Below, in pieces: positions 18,867 through 26,144 of a stretch of 38,449 nucleotides of DNA. The stretch covers positions 1 through 38,449 of the forward strand of contig CAZQSF010000030.1 of assembly GCA_964595955.1 (NCBI GenBank). Reading direction: 5' to 3'. Numbering within the stretch: the stretch's first letter is position 1; the number at the start of each line of letters is the position of its first letter. The stretch comes from JAJDFU01 sp964595955. GTDB lineage: Bacteria; Bacteroidota; Bacteroidia; Chitinophagales; Saprospiraceae. The notes beneath the pieces were generated by a model. The model saw only the letters and a program-made list of their open reading frames with translations. It did not search any database and was not told the origin of the DNA. A program made the translations under genes and the position numbers.

Positions 18867-19586
18867 ATGGCTAAGAATAAAATACTCTTGGTAGAGGATG
18901 ACCAGAACTTCGGGGATGTGTTGCGATCTTACCTCGTCATGCACGATTACGACGTCACCCTGGCCACGGATGGAGAAGAAGGTGCCCGGGTTTACGAAAA
19001 AGGGAACTTTGACCTTTGTATCTTCGACGTCATGATGCCCAAGAAAGACGGGTTTGCTCTGGCCCGCGAGATCCGGGAAAAAGACACCCAGATGCCCATC
19101 ATTTTCCTAACGGCCAAGTCCATGAAGGATGACGTGCTTCAGGGCTTCAAGATCGGCGCTGACGATTACATCTCCAAGCCCTTTAACTCGGAGGAGTTGC
19201 TCCTGCGCATTCAGGCAATTCTCAAGCGCAGCAAGCGGGCTGAAGCCGAGGAGGACATCAAAGAATTCGATATTGGCAAATTTCATTTTAACTATCCATT
19301 GAGAATTCTTACATTTGACGTTGGAGAAGGCGGGGAGGAAAAAATGAAGCTTTCTCCAAAGGAAGCGCAACTGCTTCGCCTGTTCGCCCTGCGCATGAAC
19401 GATATCCTCCCGCGTTCGGAAGCGCTTACCAAAATTTGGGGCGAAGACAATTATTTTACAGCGCGAAGCATGGATGTTTTTGTGACCAAGTTGCGCAAAT
19501 ACTTGAAACGCGACGAGAATATCGAGATCGTGAATATTCACGGCAATGGCTTCCAACTGCTGGTAAAGGCAGAAAATGAAGCCTGA
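18867..19586 (+). CDS. RprY-like OmpR-family response regulator
   Basis: DNA-binding response regulator of 239 residues, presumably phosphorylated by the kinase encoded just upstream. The receiver domain (about 4-120) has the acidic pair Asp11-Asp12, phosphoacceptor Asp54 (IFDVMMP), switch Thr82 and Lys104 (SKPF). A winged-helix output domain (about 130-235) includes SPKEAQLLRLF, ARSMDVFVTKLRKYL and the closing IHGNGFQL, typical of OmpR/PhoB proteins. It begins 141 nt after the kinase stop, so it may be co-transcribed or have its own promoter; no consensus promoter was found in the gap. A strong terminator follows 31 nt after the stop. Similarity is closest in memory to RprY of Bacteroides and Porphyromonas. 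Confidence 0.93.
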   Translation: MAKNKILLVEDDQNFGDVLRSYLVMHDYDVTLATDGEEGARVYEKGNFDLCIFDVMMPKKDGFALAREIREKDTQMPIIFLTAKSMKDDVLQGFKIGADDYISKPFNSEELLLRIQAILKRSKRAEAEEDIKEFDIGKFHFNYPLRILTFDVGEGGEEKMKLSPKEAQLLRLFALRMNDILPRSEALTKIWGEDNYFTARSMDVFVTKLRKYLKRDENIEIVNIHGNGFQLLVKAENEA

Positions 19587-19617
19587 AGACTTAATTTGTT
19601 TTTGGGATTATGATTTC

Positions 19618-19650
19618 AGCCGCTGCGCTTTGTGTGCAGCGGCTTTTTTA
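19618..19650 (+). terminator. Rho-independent terminator after the two-component genes
   Basis: Perfect 9-bp stem (AGCCGCTGC at 19618-19626 pairing with GCAGCGGCT at 19636-19644), a 9-nt loop, then TTTTT. It lies 31 nt after the response-regulator stop and separates this unit from pyrD. Confidence 0.88.
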
Positions 19651-19744
19651 CGCCCATACCATTCGGGCAATCGGCGGCTTGTGGAGCTCGTAAGGGCGCC
19701 ATGCCGGAGCCTTATCATCGCGTCAACCGCACAATCTGAATCTC

Positions 19745-20809
19745 GTGTATCGATACCTCTTCCAGCCTTTGGTTTTTTTGCTGGCCCCCGAGCGGGCCCA
19801 TGAGCTCACGGTTTTTTTGCTCAAATGGGCACTGGCGGTGCCCGGCCTCGGGCAGTGGCTACGCCGCAGCTGGCAGCCGCCCTCGCATCCTGGTTTGCAG
19901 CGCGAACTCTTTGGCCTCACCTTCAAAAATCCGGTGGGCCTGGCTGCCGGGTTTGACAAAGACGGGAAGGCCATTTCGGCTATGAGTGCCCTGGGCTTCG
20001 GTTTTATAGAGGTGGGAACAGTCACTCCGCGCCCGCAGCCGGGCAACGAAAAGCCCCGGCTTTTTCGCCTGAAACCGGACGAGGCACTCGTCAACCGGAT
20101 GGGCTTCAACAATGAGGGCGTGGATGCCCTGGTGGCGCGCTTGCAGCAAGAGCGTCCGCCCGGCCTGATCGTCGGGGGCAACATCGGCAAAAACAAGGTC
20201 ACCCCGAATGAGGATGCCGTGCAGGACTACCGCCTTTGTTTTGAACGGCTTTTCCCGTATGTCGACTACTTCGTGGTCAATGTGAGCTCGCCCAACACCC
20301 CCAATTTGCGAGCCCTCCAGAATAAAGAGCCCCTTGCCGAGTTGCTCCGGGCGATTCAGCATCTCAACCAAACCCGGCCCAAGCCCAAACCCCTTTTGCT
20401 GAAGATCGCCCCCGATCTGACCGACGAACAACTGGACGACGTCATCGAGATCGCCCGGGAGACCCAACTCTCCGGCTTGATCGCTACCAATACCACCATC
20501 TCGAGGGCCGGCCTGAGCGAAAGCGAGGAAACGCTCAAAAAAATCGGTCCTGGCGGGGTATCCGGGCGCCCGCTGAGGCAACGTTCCACCGAAGTCATTC
20601 GTTATATAAGTGTAAAAACTCAAGGGACCCTGCCGATTATTGGCGTGGGCGGTATTCATTCACCGGAAGATGCCCTTGAGAAGATCGAAGCCGGAGCGAG
20701 TTTGGTTCAGATTTATACGGGTATGGTATATGAAGGACCTTCACTCGTGCGCCGAATTAACGAAGCACTGGCCGCATCCTTTTCAGGGGAAATGGAAAAC
20801 GCGAGATAG
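19745..20809 (+). CDS. pyrD: Dihydroorotate dehydrogenase (quinone), class 2
   Basis: Fourth step of pyrimidine synthesis: oxidises dihydroorotate to orotate with FMN, passing electrons to membrane quinone. The 354-residue protein has the N-terminal membrane-associating helices that define class 2 (RAHELTVFLLKWAL, about 17-30), the FMN region NPVGLAAGFDKDG at about 62-74, the catalytic serine motif NVSSPNTPNLR (Ser181/182) and the closing GVGGIHSPEDA and QIYTG phosphate-binding motifs. The only suitable start is GTG at 19745, which places the conserved YRYLFQPL at the N terminus; the next in-frame ATG is far inside the fold. No Shine-Dalgarno sequence is seen, which is common in this phylum. 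Confidence 0.95.
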   Translation: MYRYLFQPLVFLLAPERAHELTVFLLKWALAVPGLGQWLRRSWQPPSHPGLQRELFGLTFKNPVGLAAGFDKDGKAISAMSALGFGFIEVGTVTPRPQPGNEKPRLFRLKPDEALVNRMGFNNEGVDALVARLQQERPPGLIVGGNIGKNKVTPNEDAVQDYRLCFERLFPYVDYFVVNVSSPNTPNLRALQNKEPLAELLRAIQHLNQTRPKPKPLLLKIAPDLTDEQLDDVIEIARETQLSGLIATNTTISRAGLSESEETLKKIGPGGVSGRPLRQRSTEVIRYISVKTQGTLPIIGVGGIHSPEDALEKIEAGASLVQIYTGMVYEGPSLVRRINEALAASFSGEMENAR

Positions 20810-20959
20810 CCGGCGAGGTTTCGGCAAAAGAAAGCACCGAAGGATTAGTATGACCAGATGAAACGCGTGGGTATGGCGAAAAGCCGTGCTCCTTTTGCAT
20901 GTCCTGATCAAAAAATACTATAGAGAAAACTTGTTTTACAACCCCCGAAACCAAATCCA

Positions 20960-21121
20960 ATGTTAGTAGTCATCGTCATACTCCTGATGGGGCTGGTGCT
21001 TTTCTACCTGGTCAACGAACGCAGCCATGCCATTTACAAAGACCATCGTTTTTGGTTGGTCGTGATCGGCACAGTTGTGCTTCTGGCCGGCGTGACGGCC
21101 CGGTATTACGGCTTGGGGTAG
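20960..21121 (+). CDS. 53-residue two-helix membrane protein
   Basis: Short open frame from ATG 20960 to TAG 21121. The peptide has two hydrophobic helices, residues 1-17 (LVVIVILLMGLVLFYLV) and about 31-45 (FWLVVIGTVVLLAGV), separated by the polar loop NERSHAIYKDHR, and ends RYYGLG. Regular spacing of charges at helix ends and a leader clear of other genes argue that it is real. No family is recognised. It lies between pyrD (same strand, 150 nt upstream) and nadC (convergent, 19 nt downstream). It could be a small membrane accessory protein; function unknown. Confidence 0.6.
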   Translation: MLVVIVILLMGLVLFYLVNERSHAIYKDHRFWLVVIGTVVLLAGVTARYYGLG

Positions 21122-21140
21122 CTCGCCGGCGCGGCTTTGC

Positions 21141-21998
21141 TCAGCTCACTACCTTGAGGCTCAGGTCGAGGCTGGAAGCTGAGTGGGTCAGTGCTCCTAC
21201 GCTGATGTAATCTACGCCGGTGAGTGCCGTTTCGCGCACATTGTGGATGGTAATGCCACCCGAGGCTTCGGTCTCATATCGACCGTCCACCGTAGCTACC
21301 GCTTCCTTCAGAAGCAGCAGTTCAAAATTATCGAGCATAATCCGGTCTACCTGACCGGTGTTGAGTACTTCGTGCAACTCCACGAGATTCCGCACTTCCA
21401 CCGTGACCTTCAGCGTTTCCAGTTGGTTGGCCTTTTTGTACGCCGCCACCTGTTCGATCGCCTGTCGTACACTGCCACACGCCTCGATGTGGTTGTCTTT
21501 GATCATAAACCAGTCGTACAGGCCTACCCGGTAGTTGTGGCATCCGCCCAGTCGAACGGCTTCCTTTTCCAAAAAGCGGAGAAGCGGCGTCGTCTTGCGG
21601 GTGTCCAGGATCTTTACCGGCAGGTCTTCCACTTCGAAGGCAAAGCGGTTGGACTGCGTGGCGATGCCGCTCATGCGCTGCATGAGGTTCAGGCATACGC
21701 GCTCGGCCTTGAGCAGGGCCTTGGTATTGCAGGTCACCTCAAAAGCCACATCGCCCACGCTTATGGCCTCCCCATCCGCCTTAAAAGAAGTGAAGCGGTG
21801 ATCGGGCTCTACCAATTCGAACAGGCGCCGGGCGGGGCGCATACCGGCCAGAATGCCCGGGTCTTTCACCAGGAGCTGGGCTTTGGAGCGCGCATCCGAA
21901 GGAATGCAGGCCAGGGAGGTTACATCCCCCGGGCCCACATCCTCTTCCAAGGCCTGCCTGAGAAAACGATCGAGTTGGTCTTGTTCGGACTTCACCAT
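21141..21998 (-). CDS. nadC: Nicotinate-nucleotide pyrophosphorylase (quinolinate phosphoribosyltransferase)
   Basis: Converts quinolinate and PRPP to nicotinate mononucleotide, carbon dioxide and pyrophosphate in de novo NAD synthesis. Length 285 residues, standard for NadC. Visible motifs are EEDVGPGDVTS at about 18-28, the catalytic-site block NLMQRMSGIAT near 104-114, DTRKTTPLLR near 131, the RLGGCHNYRVGLYD segment and MIKDNHI, and the C-terminal EASGGITIHNVRETALTGVDYISVGALTHS that closes the TIM-like barrel. It starts 24 nt after the stop of the beta-barrel gene on the same strand, so the two may be co-transcribed. nadA and nadB are not in the window. Confidence 0.96.
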   Translation of the reverse strand: MVKSEQDQLDRFLRQALEEDVGPGDVTSLACIPSDARSKAQLLVKDPGILAGMRPARRLFELVEPDHRFTSFKADGEAISVGDVAFEVTCNTKALLKAERVCLNLMQRMSGIATQSNRFAFEVEDLPVKILDTRKTTPLLRFLEKEAVRLGGCHNYRVGLYDWFMIKDNHIEACGSVRQAIEQVAAYKKANQLETLKVTVEVRNLVELHEVLNTGQVDRIMLDNFELLLLKEAVATVDGRYETEASGGITIHNVRETALTGVDYISVGALTHSASSLDLSLKVVS

Positions 21999-22022
21999 AG
22001 GTAGTTGCCGGACCGTTTTATT

Positions 22023-22757
22023 TTAGAACAATATGCCAATCCGAATCGTGAACCGGTTCAGCTTGGTTTTGGAATCGTCGTTGAGGTTAACATCCGGTCG
22101 TTCCGGGTCAAAAACATTGCCTTCCCGGTCTTTGGTCACGTCGGTGATGCCGAAGAGCAGATTAAAGCCGCCCACCAGATGGGTGTCGTCTGCGATTTCG
22201 AATTCAATGCCGCCGCCGATGCCGATACCCATGTTGAACAGGTTGACCTCTCGCCGGATGTCCAGATCTTCGACCTCGCCCCCGGAGTTGGGGCCCTCCA
22301 GTTTGCCTTTAGCCTGGGTTTTGAAGCCGAAGAGCATGTTGGGTTGAATGAAGTAGCGAATATATCCGTACTGCCGGGTGCGCAGCTTGAGGCCGATCGG
22401 TACTTCCAGGAACTGGATGTTGTACTTCAACTCCGTGTTGGCTGCGAGGCTGTCTGGAGCCGGAAACTTATCGGTTTCAGGCCAGTAGCGGCCGGAGAGG
22501 CGTTGTTGCAGGTCGCCGCCCTGGTTGAACGCAAAGCCCGCACCAAATGTGAAGGCGTAATTTTCCTGAAAGAACACCTCCCCGACGAGGCCGAGTGAAA
22601 CGCCGAGATTGCTTCCGGCACCCTCGATATTGCGGTTGTTGTCGCTGAGCCAGCCGATCGTAGGACTCACGTGGAAGCCGAATTTCAGGCCCGTATCCTG
22701 AGCCGCCAGGCCGAGGGCCAGGCCGATGAACGCCAAGAGGAAAATGGGTTTTTTCAT
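22023..22757 (-). CDS. PorT-family outer-membrane beta-barrel protein
   Basis: Predicted small outer-membrane barrel of 244 residues. A signal peptide (residues 1-20, cleavage near GLAAQ) precedes alternating strands such as FGFHVSPTIGWL, LGVSLGLVGEVFF and NIQFLEVPIGLKLR, and the protein ends in a typical barrel strand, FTIRIGILF. The pattern matches the PorT-like barrel family (OMP_b-brl_2). PorT/SprT itself is a T9SS component, but this family has many members, and I cannot say from sequence alone that this one acts in T9SS. nadC lies 24 nt downstream on the same strand. The divergent gldB-like gene starts 113 nt away. Confidence 0.82.
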   Translation of the reverse strand: MKKPIFLLAFIGLALGLAAQDTGLKFGFHVSPTIGWLSDNNRNIEGAGSNLGVSLGLVGEVFFQENYAFTFGAGFAFNQGGDLQQRLSGRYWPETDKFPAPDSLAANTELKYNIQFLEVPIGLKLRTRQYGYIRYFIQPNMLFGFKTQAKGKLEGPNSGGEVEDLDIRREVNLFNMGIGIGGGIEFEIADDTHLVGGFNLLFGITDVTKDREGNVFDPERPDVNLNDDSKTKLNRFTIRIGILF

Positions 22758-22870
22758 GCTTTAAAAGTGGTTTTTAGCTGGGTGGTGGAAAAAATACGAT
22801 GATTTGTCTTCGATGCGTTATGCAAGTGCGATCTGGCATTCTATGCGGGTAAAGGTAAAGAATTAATGAT

Positions 22871-23944
22871 ATGTACATGTGGTTGTTTCGGGTAATGCTG
22901 CCGGCCTTTTGCATCCTCTTTCTGGCATCGTGTGCGGGATCATCCGAAGAGCAAATACCCGATGTGAGCGATATACAGCTGAGTTGGGAGCTGCGCCGCT
23001 TCGAGCGGGATCTGTTCCAGTTGGATACCCAGGCTGTAGCATCCGGCCTTGCTGGATTGAAGGCTCGATACCCGGAGTTTTCCGAGGTCTTCTTGAGCCG
23101 GGTCCTGCAAGCTACTGACGAACGCGTGGCCCCCGAAGGCGAGGCGGCTTACGTCAGGGGGTTTATTACCTTTCCGCCCCTTCGCCGCCTCTACGATACC
23201 GTGCAACAGGTCTATGCCAATATGAGCCAGGAGCGGGCGCAATTCCACGAGGCCTTTCAGCGCTACCGTTACTATTTTCCCGATCGTCCGGTGCCCTCGG
23301 TAACCACCTATCTGTCGGAGTACGGGTATCAGGTGTTCATTTACGGCCAAAACGACCTGGCCGTCGGGCTCGATTTTTTTCTGGGGGAAGACTATCCCTA
23401 CCAGAAATACAATCCCATGAATCCGAACTTCTCTGCCTATCTGACCCGGACCTTCAACCGCGAACACCTGGTTGCGAAAACCCTGCAGCCCCTGGTGGAC
23501 GATATGGTGGGCCCGGCCCGGCAAGACCGCTTGCTCGACCATATGATCGCGAACGGAAAAAAGCTATATCTTTTGGAACGGTTGCTTCCCCACGAAGCCG
23601 ACACCGTGATCATGGAGGTGAGCCGCGAACAGTGGGAGTGGCTGCGGAACAATGAGCTGGACATCTGGGCCTACTTTCTCACGGAGGAATCTACGGCCTC
23701 CGGAGCAAGCCAGAATCTGTTGTACTCTACGGATTGGCCTTCGGTGCGCAAGTTCGTGGAGTACAGCCCGCACTCGCCGGGCATGCCGCCGGAAGCCCCG
23801 GGGCGGACGGCCAATTACCTGGGCTGGCAGATCGTGAAAGCCTGGATGGCCAACCACCCGACGGCAGACCTTCAGCAGCTGCTTCAATTGCAGGACGCTC
23901 AGCAATTGCTGGACGAATCGCGCTACAAACCCCAACGACGTTAA
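22871..23944 (+). CDS. gldB: GldB-like gliding motility lipoprotein
   Basis: Predicted outer-membrane or periplasm-facing lipoprotein of 357 residues. The leader ends in LFLASC, so Cys21 would be lipidated. The mature part starts with a GldB-type signature, LRRFERDLFQLD at about 42-53, and continues with FHEAFQRYRYYFPDRPVPSVTTYLSEYGYQ and LDFFLGEDYPYQKY, in the order seen in GldB proteins. GldB is required for gliding in Flavobacterium johnsoniae, though its exact role is unclear; non-gliding relatives also carry it. ATG 22871 is used; a second ATG two codons later is equally possible. The oxygenase gene follows after 21 nt, suggesting co-transcription. Confidence 0.87.
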   Translation: MYMWLFRVMLPAFCILFLASCAGSSEEQIPDVSDIQLSWELRRFERDLFQLDTQAVASGLAGLKARYPEFSEVFLSRVLQATDERVAPEGEAAYVRGFITFPPLRRLYDTVQQVYANMSQERAQFHEAFQRYRYYFPDRPVPSVTTYLSEYGYQVFIYGQNDLAVGLDFFLGEDYPYQKYNPMNPNFSAYLTRTFNREHLVAKTLQPLVDDMVGPARQDRLLDHMIANGKKLYLLERLLPHEADTVIMEVSREQWEWLRNNELDIWAYFLTEESTASGASQNLLYSTDWPSVRKFVEYSPHSPGMPPEAPGRTANYLGWQIVKAWMANHPTADLQQLLQLQDAQQLLDESRYKPQRR

Positions 23945-23965
23945 TGCATAAAGCCCGTAACACCT

Positions 23966-24919
23966 ATGACCAAACGCAACATTCCCGTTTTGCGCCTTTC
24001 GCAGTTTACCCAGGGCCCTGCCCGGGAGCAAGGCGAATTTGTAGAAGCCCTCGGCCGAGCCTTTCAGGATATCGGCTTCGTAGGCATTGTAGGGCATGGC
24101 ATCCCCAAGACCCTTATCGATCGGTTCTATGCCGAATCCAAAGCTTTTTTTGCCTTGCCCGAGCGCCAGAAGCGGCAATACGAGATCCCGGGTATGGCAG
24201 GGCAAAGGGGGTATACCTCCTTTGGTGTAGAGCATGCCAAACAATCGGAAGTGGCCGACTTGAAGGAGTTTTTCCAGATCGGTCCGGAGGTAACCGACGG
24301 CGATCCGATCAAAAACGAATACCCGGAAAATGTGCGGGTGGCCGAGCGGCCGGACTTCTTGAGTACGGGGCTGGAGCTGTATCGCGCTTTTGAACGCGCC
24401 GGAGCACAAATGCTGGAAGCGATCGCTCTGTACCTCGGCCTCGATCGCGACTACTTCCGGCCCCGGATCCAGAACGGCAACTCCATCCTGCGGGCCATCC
24501 ATTATCCGCCGATTACGCAGGAACCCGATTCGGCGATCCGGGCCGAACAGCACGAGGATATCAACCTCATCACCCTGCTGGTGGGCGCATCGGCCGGCGG
24601 GCTGGAACTCCTGAATGCCCGGGGCGAGTGGTTGCCCATTATGCCGGAAGCGGATGAGATCGTGATCAATGTCGGCGATATGCTGCAACGGCTTACCAAC
24701 AACTACCTCCGGTCCACTACCCATCGCGTAGTGAACCCACCCCGGGAAGAATGGCATCGCCCACGGCTCAGCATTCCCTTTTTCCTTCACCCCCGAAGCG
24801 ATATGGACCTCAGTTGCCTGCCTTCTTGCGTGACAGCGGACCGGCCGCTGGCTTACGCCCCCATCACGGCAGGTGAGTACCTGGCCGAACGGCTGGCCGA
24901 AATCGGCCTGAAGAAATGA
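23966..24919 (+). CDS. Isopenicillin N synthase-family 2-oxoglutarate/Fe(II) oxygenase
   Basis: Non-haem iron oxygenase of 317 residues. An N-terminal DIOX_N-type region (PVLRLSQF, FQDIGFVGIVGHGIP) precedes the double-stranded beta-helix. Iron ligands are His196 and Asp198 (EQHEDIN) and His253 (STTHRVVN); Arg267 and Ser269 (RLS) would bind the 2-oxoglutarate carboxylate. All residues expected for activity are present. Substrate is not evident; related enzymes include plant-type dioxygenases, ethylene-forming enzymes and uncharacterised bacterial homologues. It lies 21 nt after the gldB-like gene, but I see no biosynthetic cluster around it, so an antibiotic-synthesis role is not supported. 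Confidence 0.92.
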   Translation: MTKRNIPVLRLSQFTQGPAREQGEFVEALGRAFQDIGFVGIVGHGIPKTLIDRFYAESKAFFALPERQKRQYEIPGMAGQRGYTSFGVEHAKQSEVADLKEFFQIGPEVTDGDPIKNEYPENVRVAERPDFLSTGLELYRAFERAGAQMLEAIALYLGLDRDYFRPRIQNGNSILRAIHYPPITQEPDSAIRAEQHEDINLITLLVGASAGGLELLNARGEWLPIMPEADEIVINVGDMLQRLTNNYLRSTTHRVVNPPREEWHRPRLSIPFFLHPRSDMDLSCLPSCVTADRPLAYAPITAGEYLAERLAEIGLKK

Positions 24920-24967
24920 GCGCGGAATAAACTTTCGCTTCTTTTTAACGTCTTGAAAACAAGGGAC

Positions 24968-24999
24968 TTTGCTCGAAGAGTCGAATTCCCGTACCTTTG
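24968..24999 (+). promoter_or_regulatory. Bacteroidota consensus promoter for tatA
   Basis: TTTG at 24968-24971, a 20-nt spacer, then TACCTTTG at 24992-24999: both boxes match the Bacteroidota primary-sigma consensus (TTTG-N17-23-TAnnTTTG) exactly. The tatA ATG follows 20 nt after the -7 box. This is the best promoter found in the window. Confidence 0.75.
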
Positions 25000-25019
25000 A
25001 CACACTAAATTACCGAGGC

Positions 25020-25253
25020 ATGAACACGATTCTGTTATTCAATTTCCTGGGACCAGAAATGCTGGTCATTCTTTTTGCCATCCTGCTTCTCTTTGGCGGG
25101 AAAAAAATCCCCGAACTCATGCGCGGTATCGGGAAAGGCATACGCGAATTCAATGCGGCCCGTGCGACCGTAGAGACGGAGCTGAAAGAAGGCATGAAAG
25201 AAGCCGAACGACGCGAATTGGAGGAAAAGACCAAGGCAGCCAAAGAGGAGTGA
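25020..25253 (+). CDS. tatA: Sec-independent protein translocase subunit TatA
   Basis: Pore-forming subunit of the twin-arginine translocase, which exports folded proteins across the inner membrane. The 77-residue protein has one N-terminal transmembrane helix (about 8-25, PEMLVILFAILLLFGG), a glycine hinge followed by KKIPELMRGIGKGIREFNAAR (the amphipathic helix), and a charged Lys/Glu-rich tail, all typical of TatA/E. The ATG at 25020 is supported by the promoter 20 nt upstream; the frame upstream of it overlaps that promoter. It stands alone: tatC and tatB are not next to it. A bidirectional terminator lies about 130 nt downstream. Confidence 0.94.
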   Translation: MNTILLFNFLGPEMLVILFAILLLFGGKKIPELMRGIGKGIREFNAARATVETELKEGMKEAERRELEEKTKAAKEE

Positions 25254-25381
25254 TTGCCTTCCGGCCTGCATGGGGAATCTGCAGGTGTGCAGCCCTTTGT
25301 CACTAGCAACCGGAGACACACAGAAGACATTGCCAACTGCGCCGTCGCCCCCTCTTCCGGGGCGCTGAGCCAAAAACGAAA

Positions 25382-25418
25382 ACGCGGAACGAGCAACCGG
25401 GCTCGCTCCGCGTTTTTT
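25382..25418. terminator. Bidirectional terminator between tatA and the DUF937 gene
   Basis: Thirteen-bp stem with one A-C mismatch (25382-25394 with 25401-25413), loop AACCGG, then six Ts on the plus strand. A-rich DNA just before the left arm gives a T-rich tail on the minus strand. It fits the convergent tatA and DUF937 genes. Confidence 0.85.
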
Positions 25419-25442
25419 ATTGGGCGCTGTATGGGCCGAGTG

Positions 25443-26069
25443 CTACCGGCGGCCGAAGAAGCTGCCGAGCAGGCCCTTACCCATGTTTTGCAGGTCGTCC
25501 ATGATATCGCCGTCTCCGTCCTGATCCAACAGGGAAGAAAAGGCATCCAGTTCTTTGCCACCCAGGGGCGATTGCTGGCGCTGCGCTTCCAGGGTGCCGT
25601 TCAGCACGTTGGAAAGGCCGGCTTCGTCCAGGTTGGCCTGGGATTTCACTTTGGTGAGTGCTCCCATAAGCATGGGCGCCAGTTTTTCCATCAGGGTGCC
25701 GGACTGCCCGCTGTTCAGCCCGCTCATCCTGCTGATCATATCGATCATATTGCTCTGCTTGCCGCCGAAGATCTGTTCCAGCATGGAACTGCCGTTCAGG
25801 GCGTTGGCGTTGGCCGGCGCCTTGTTGCCGCTGAGGATATCCTGAAAATCATCGAATACAGATCCGTCACCGTCCCGGTCCAGCATGCCGAGCAGCGAGG
25901 AAGCGCCCCCTTTGCTGGCATTTTTGGTGAGTCCGGCAAGCATGGAGGAAAGGGCTCCGTTGGCCGCAATAGCCGTTTGTTCTTTGTCGGCACCGCCGAG
26001 TTGTTCGCTCAGCTGGTCGATCATGTTGTCGTCGAGTTGGCTCTTGAGCAGATCAAAAAGTTGATTCAT
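25443..26069 (-). CDS. DUF937-family protein with two EF-hand-like loops
   Basis: Cytoplasmic-looking protein of 208 residues, without signal peptide or membrane helix. It starts MNQLFDLLKSQL and has the Ala/Gly/Leu/Met-rich helices of DUF937 proteins (AIAANGALSSMLAGL, LMEKLAPMLMGAL). Two acidic repeats, DRDGDGSVFDD at about 64-74 and DQDGDGDIMDD near 183-193, match the DxDxDG core of calcium-binding EF-hand loops. Each repeat follows a similar LL/SLL helix, suggesting an internal duplication. DUF937 has no established biochemical role; calcium binding is inference. It ends with GSFFGRR. The lytic transglycosylase gene ends 75 nt upstream on the same strand. Confidence 0.85.
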   Translation of the reverse strand: MNQLFDLLKSQLDDNMIDQLSEQLGGADKEQTAIAANGALSSMLAGLTKNASKGGASSLLGMLDRDGDGSVFDDFQDILSGNKAPANANALNGSSMLEQIFGGKQSNMIDMISRMSGLNSGQSGTLMEKLAPMLMGALTKVKSQANLDEAGLSNVLNGTLEAQRQQSPLGGKELDAFSSLLDQDGDGDIMDDLQNMGKGLLGSFFGRR

Positions 26070-26144
26070 CGAATTGGAATTTTCGTTTTTGAATGGAAAT
26101 GGTTTACCCTTGGAAGATACGGTTTATTTCAAAGAGGGGCCTGG

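Noticed and set aside
20870..20930. Tiny frame of about 21 codons before the 53-residue membrane protein
   Set aside because: Too short, with no hydrophobic or leader-peptide character and no attenuator structure nearby.
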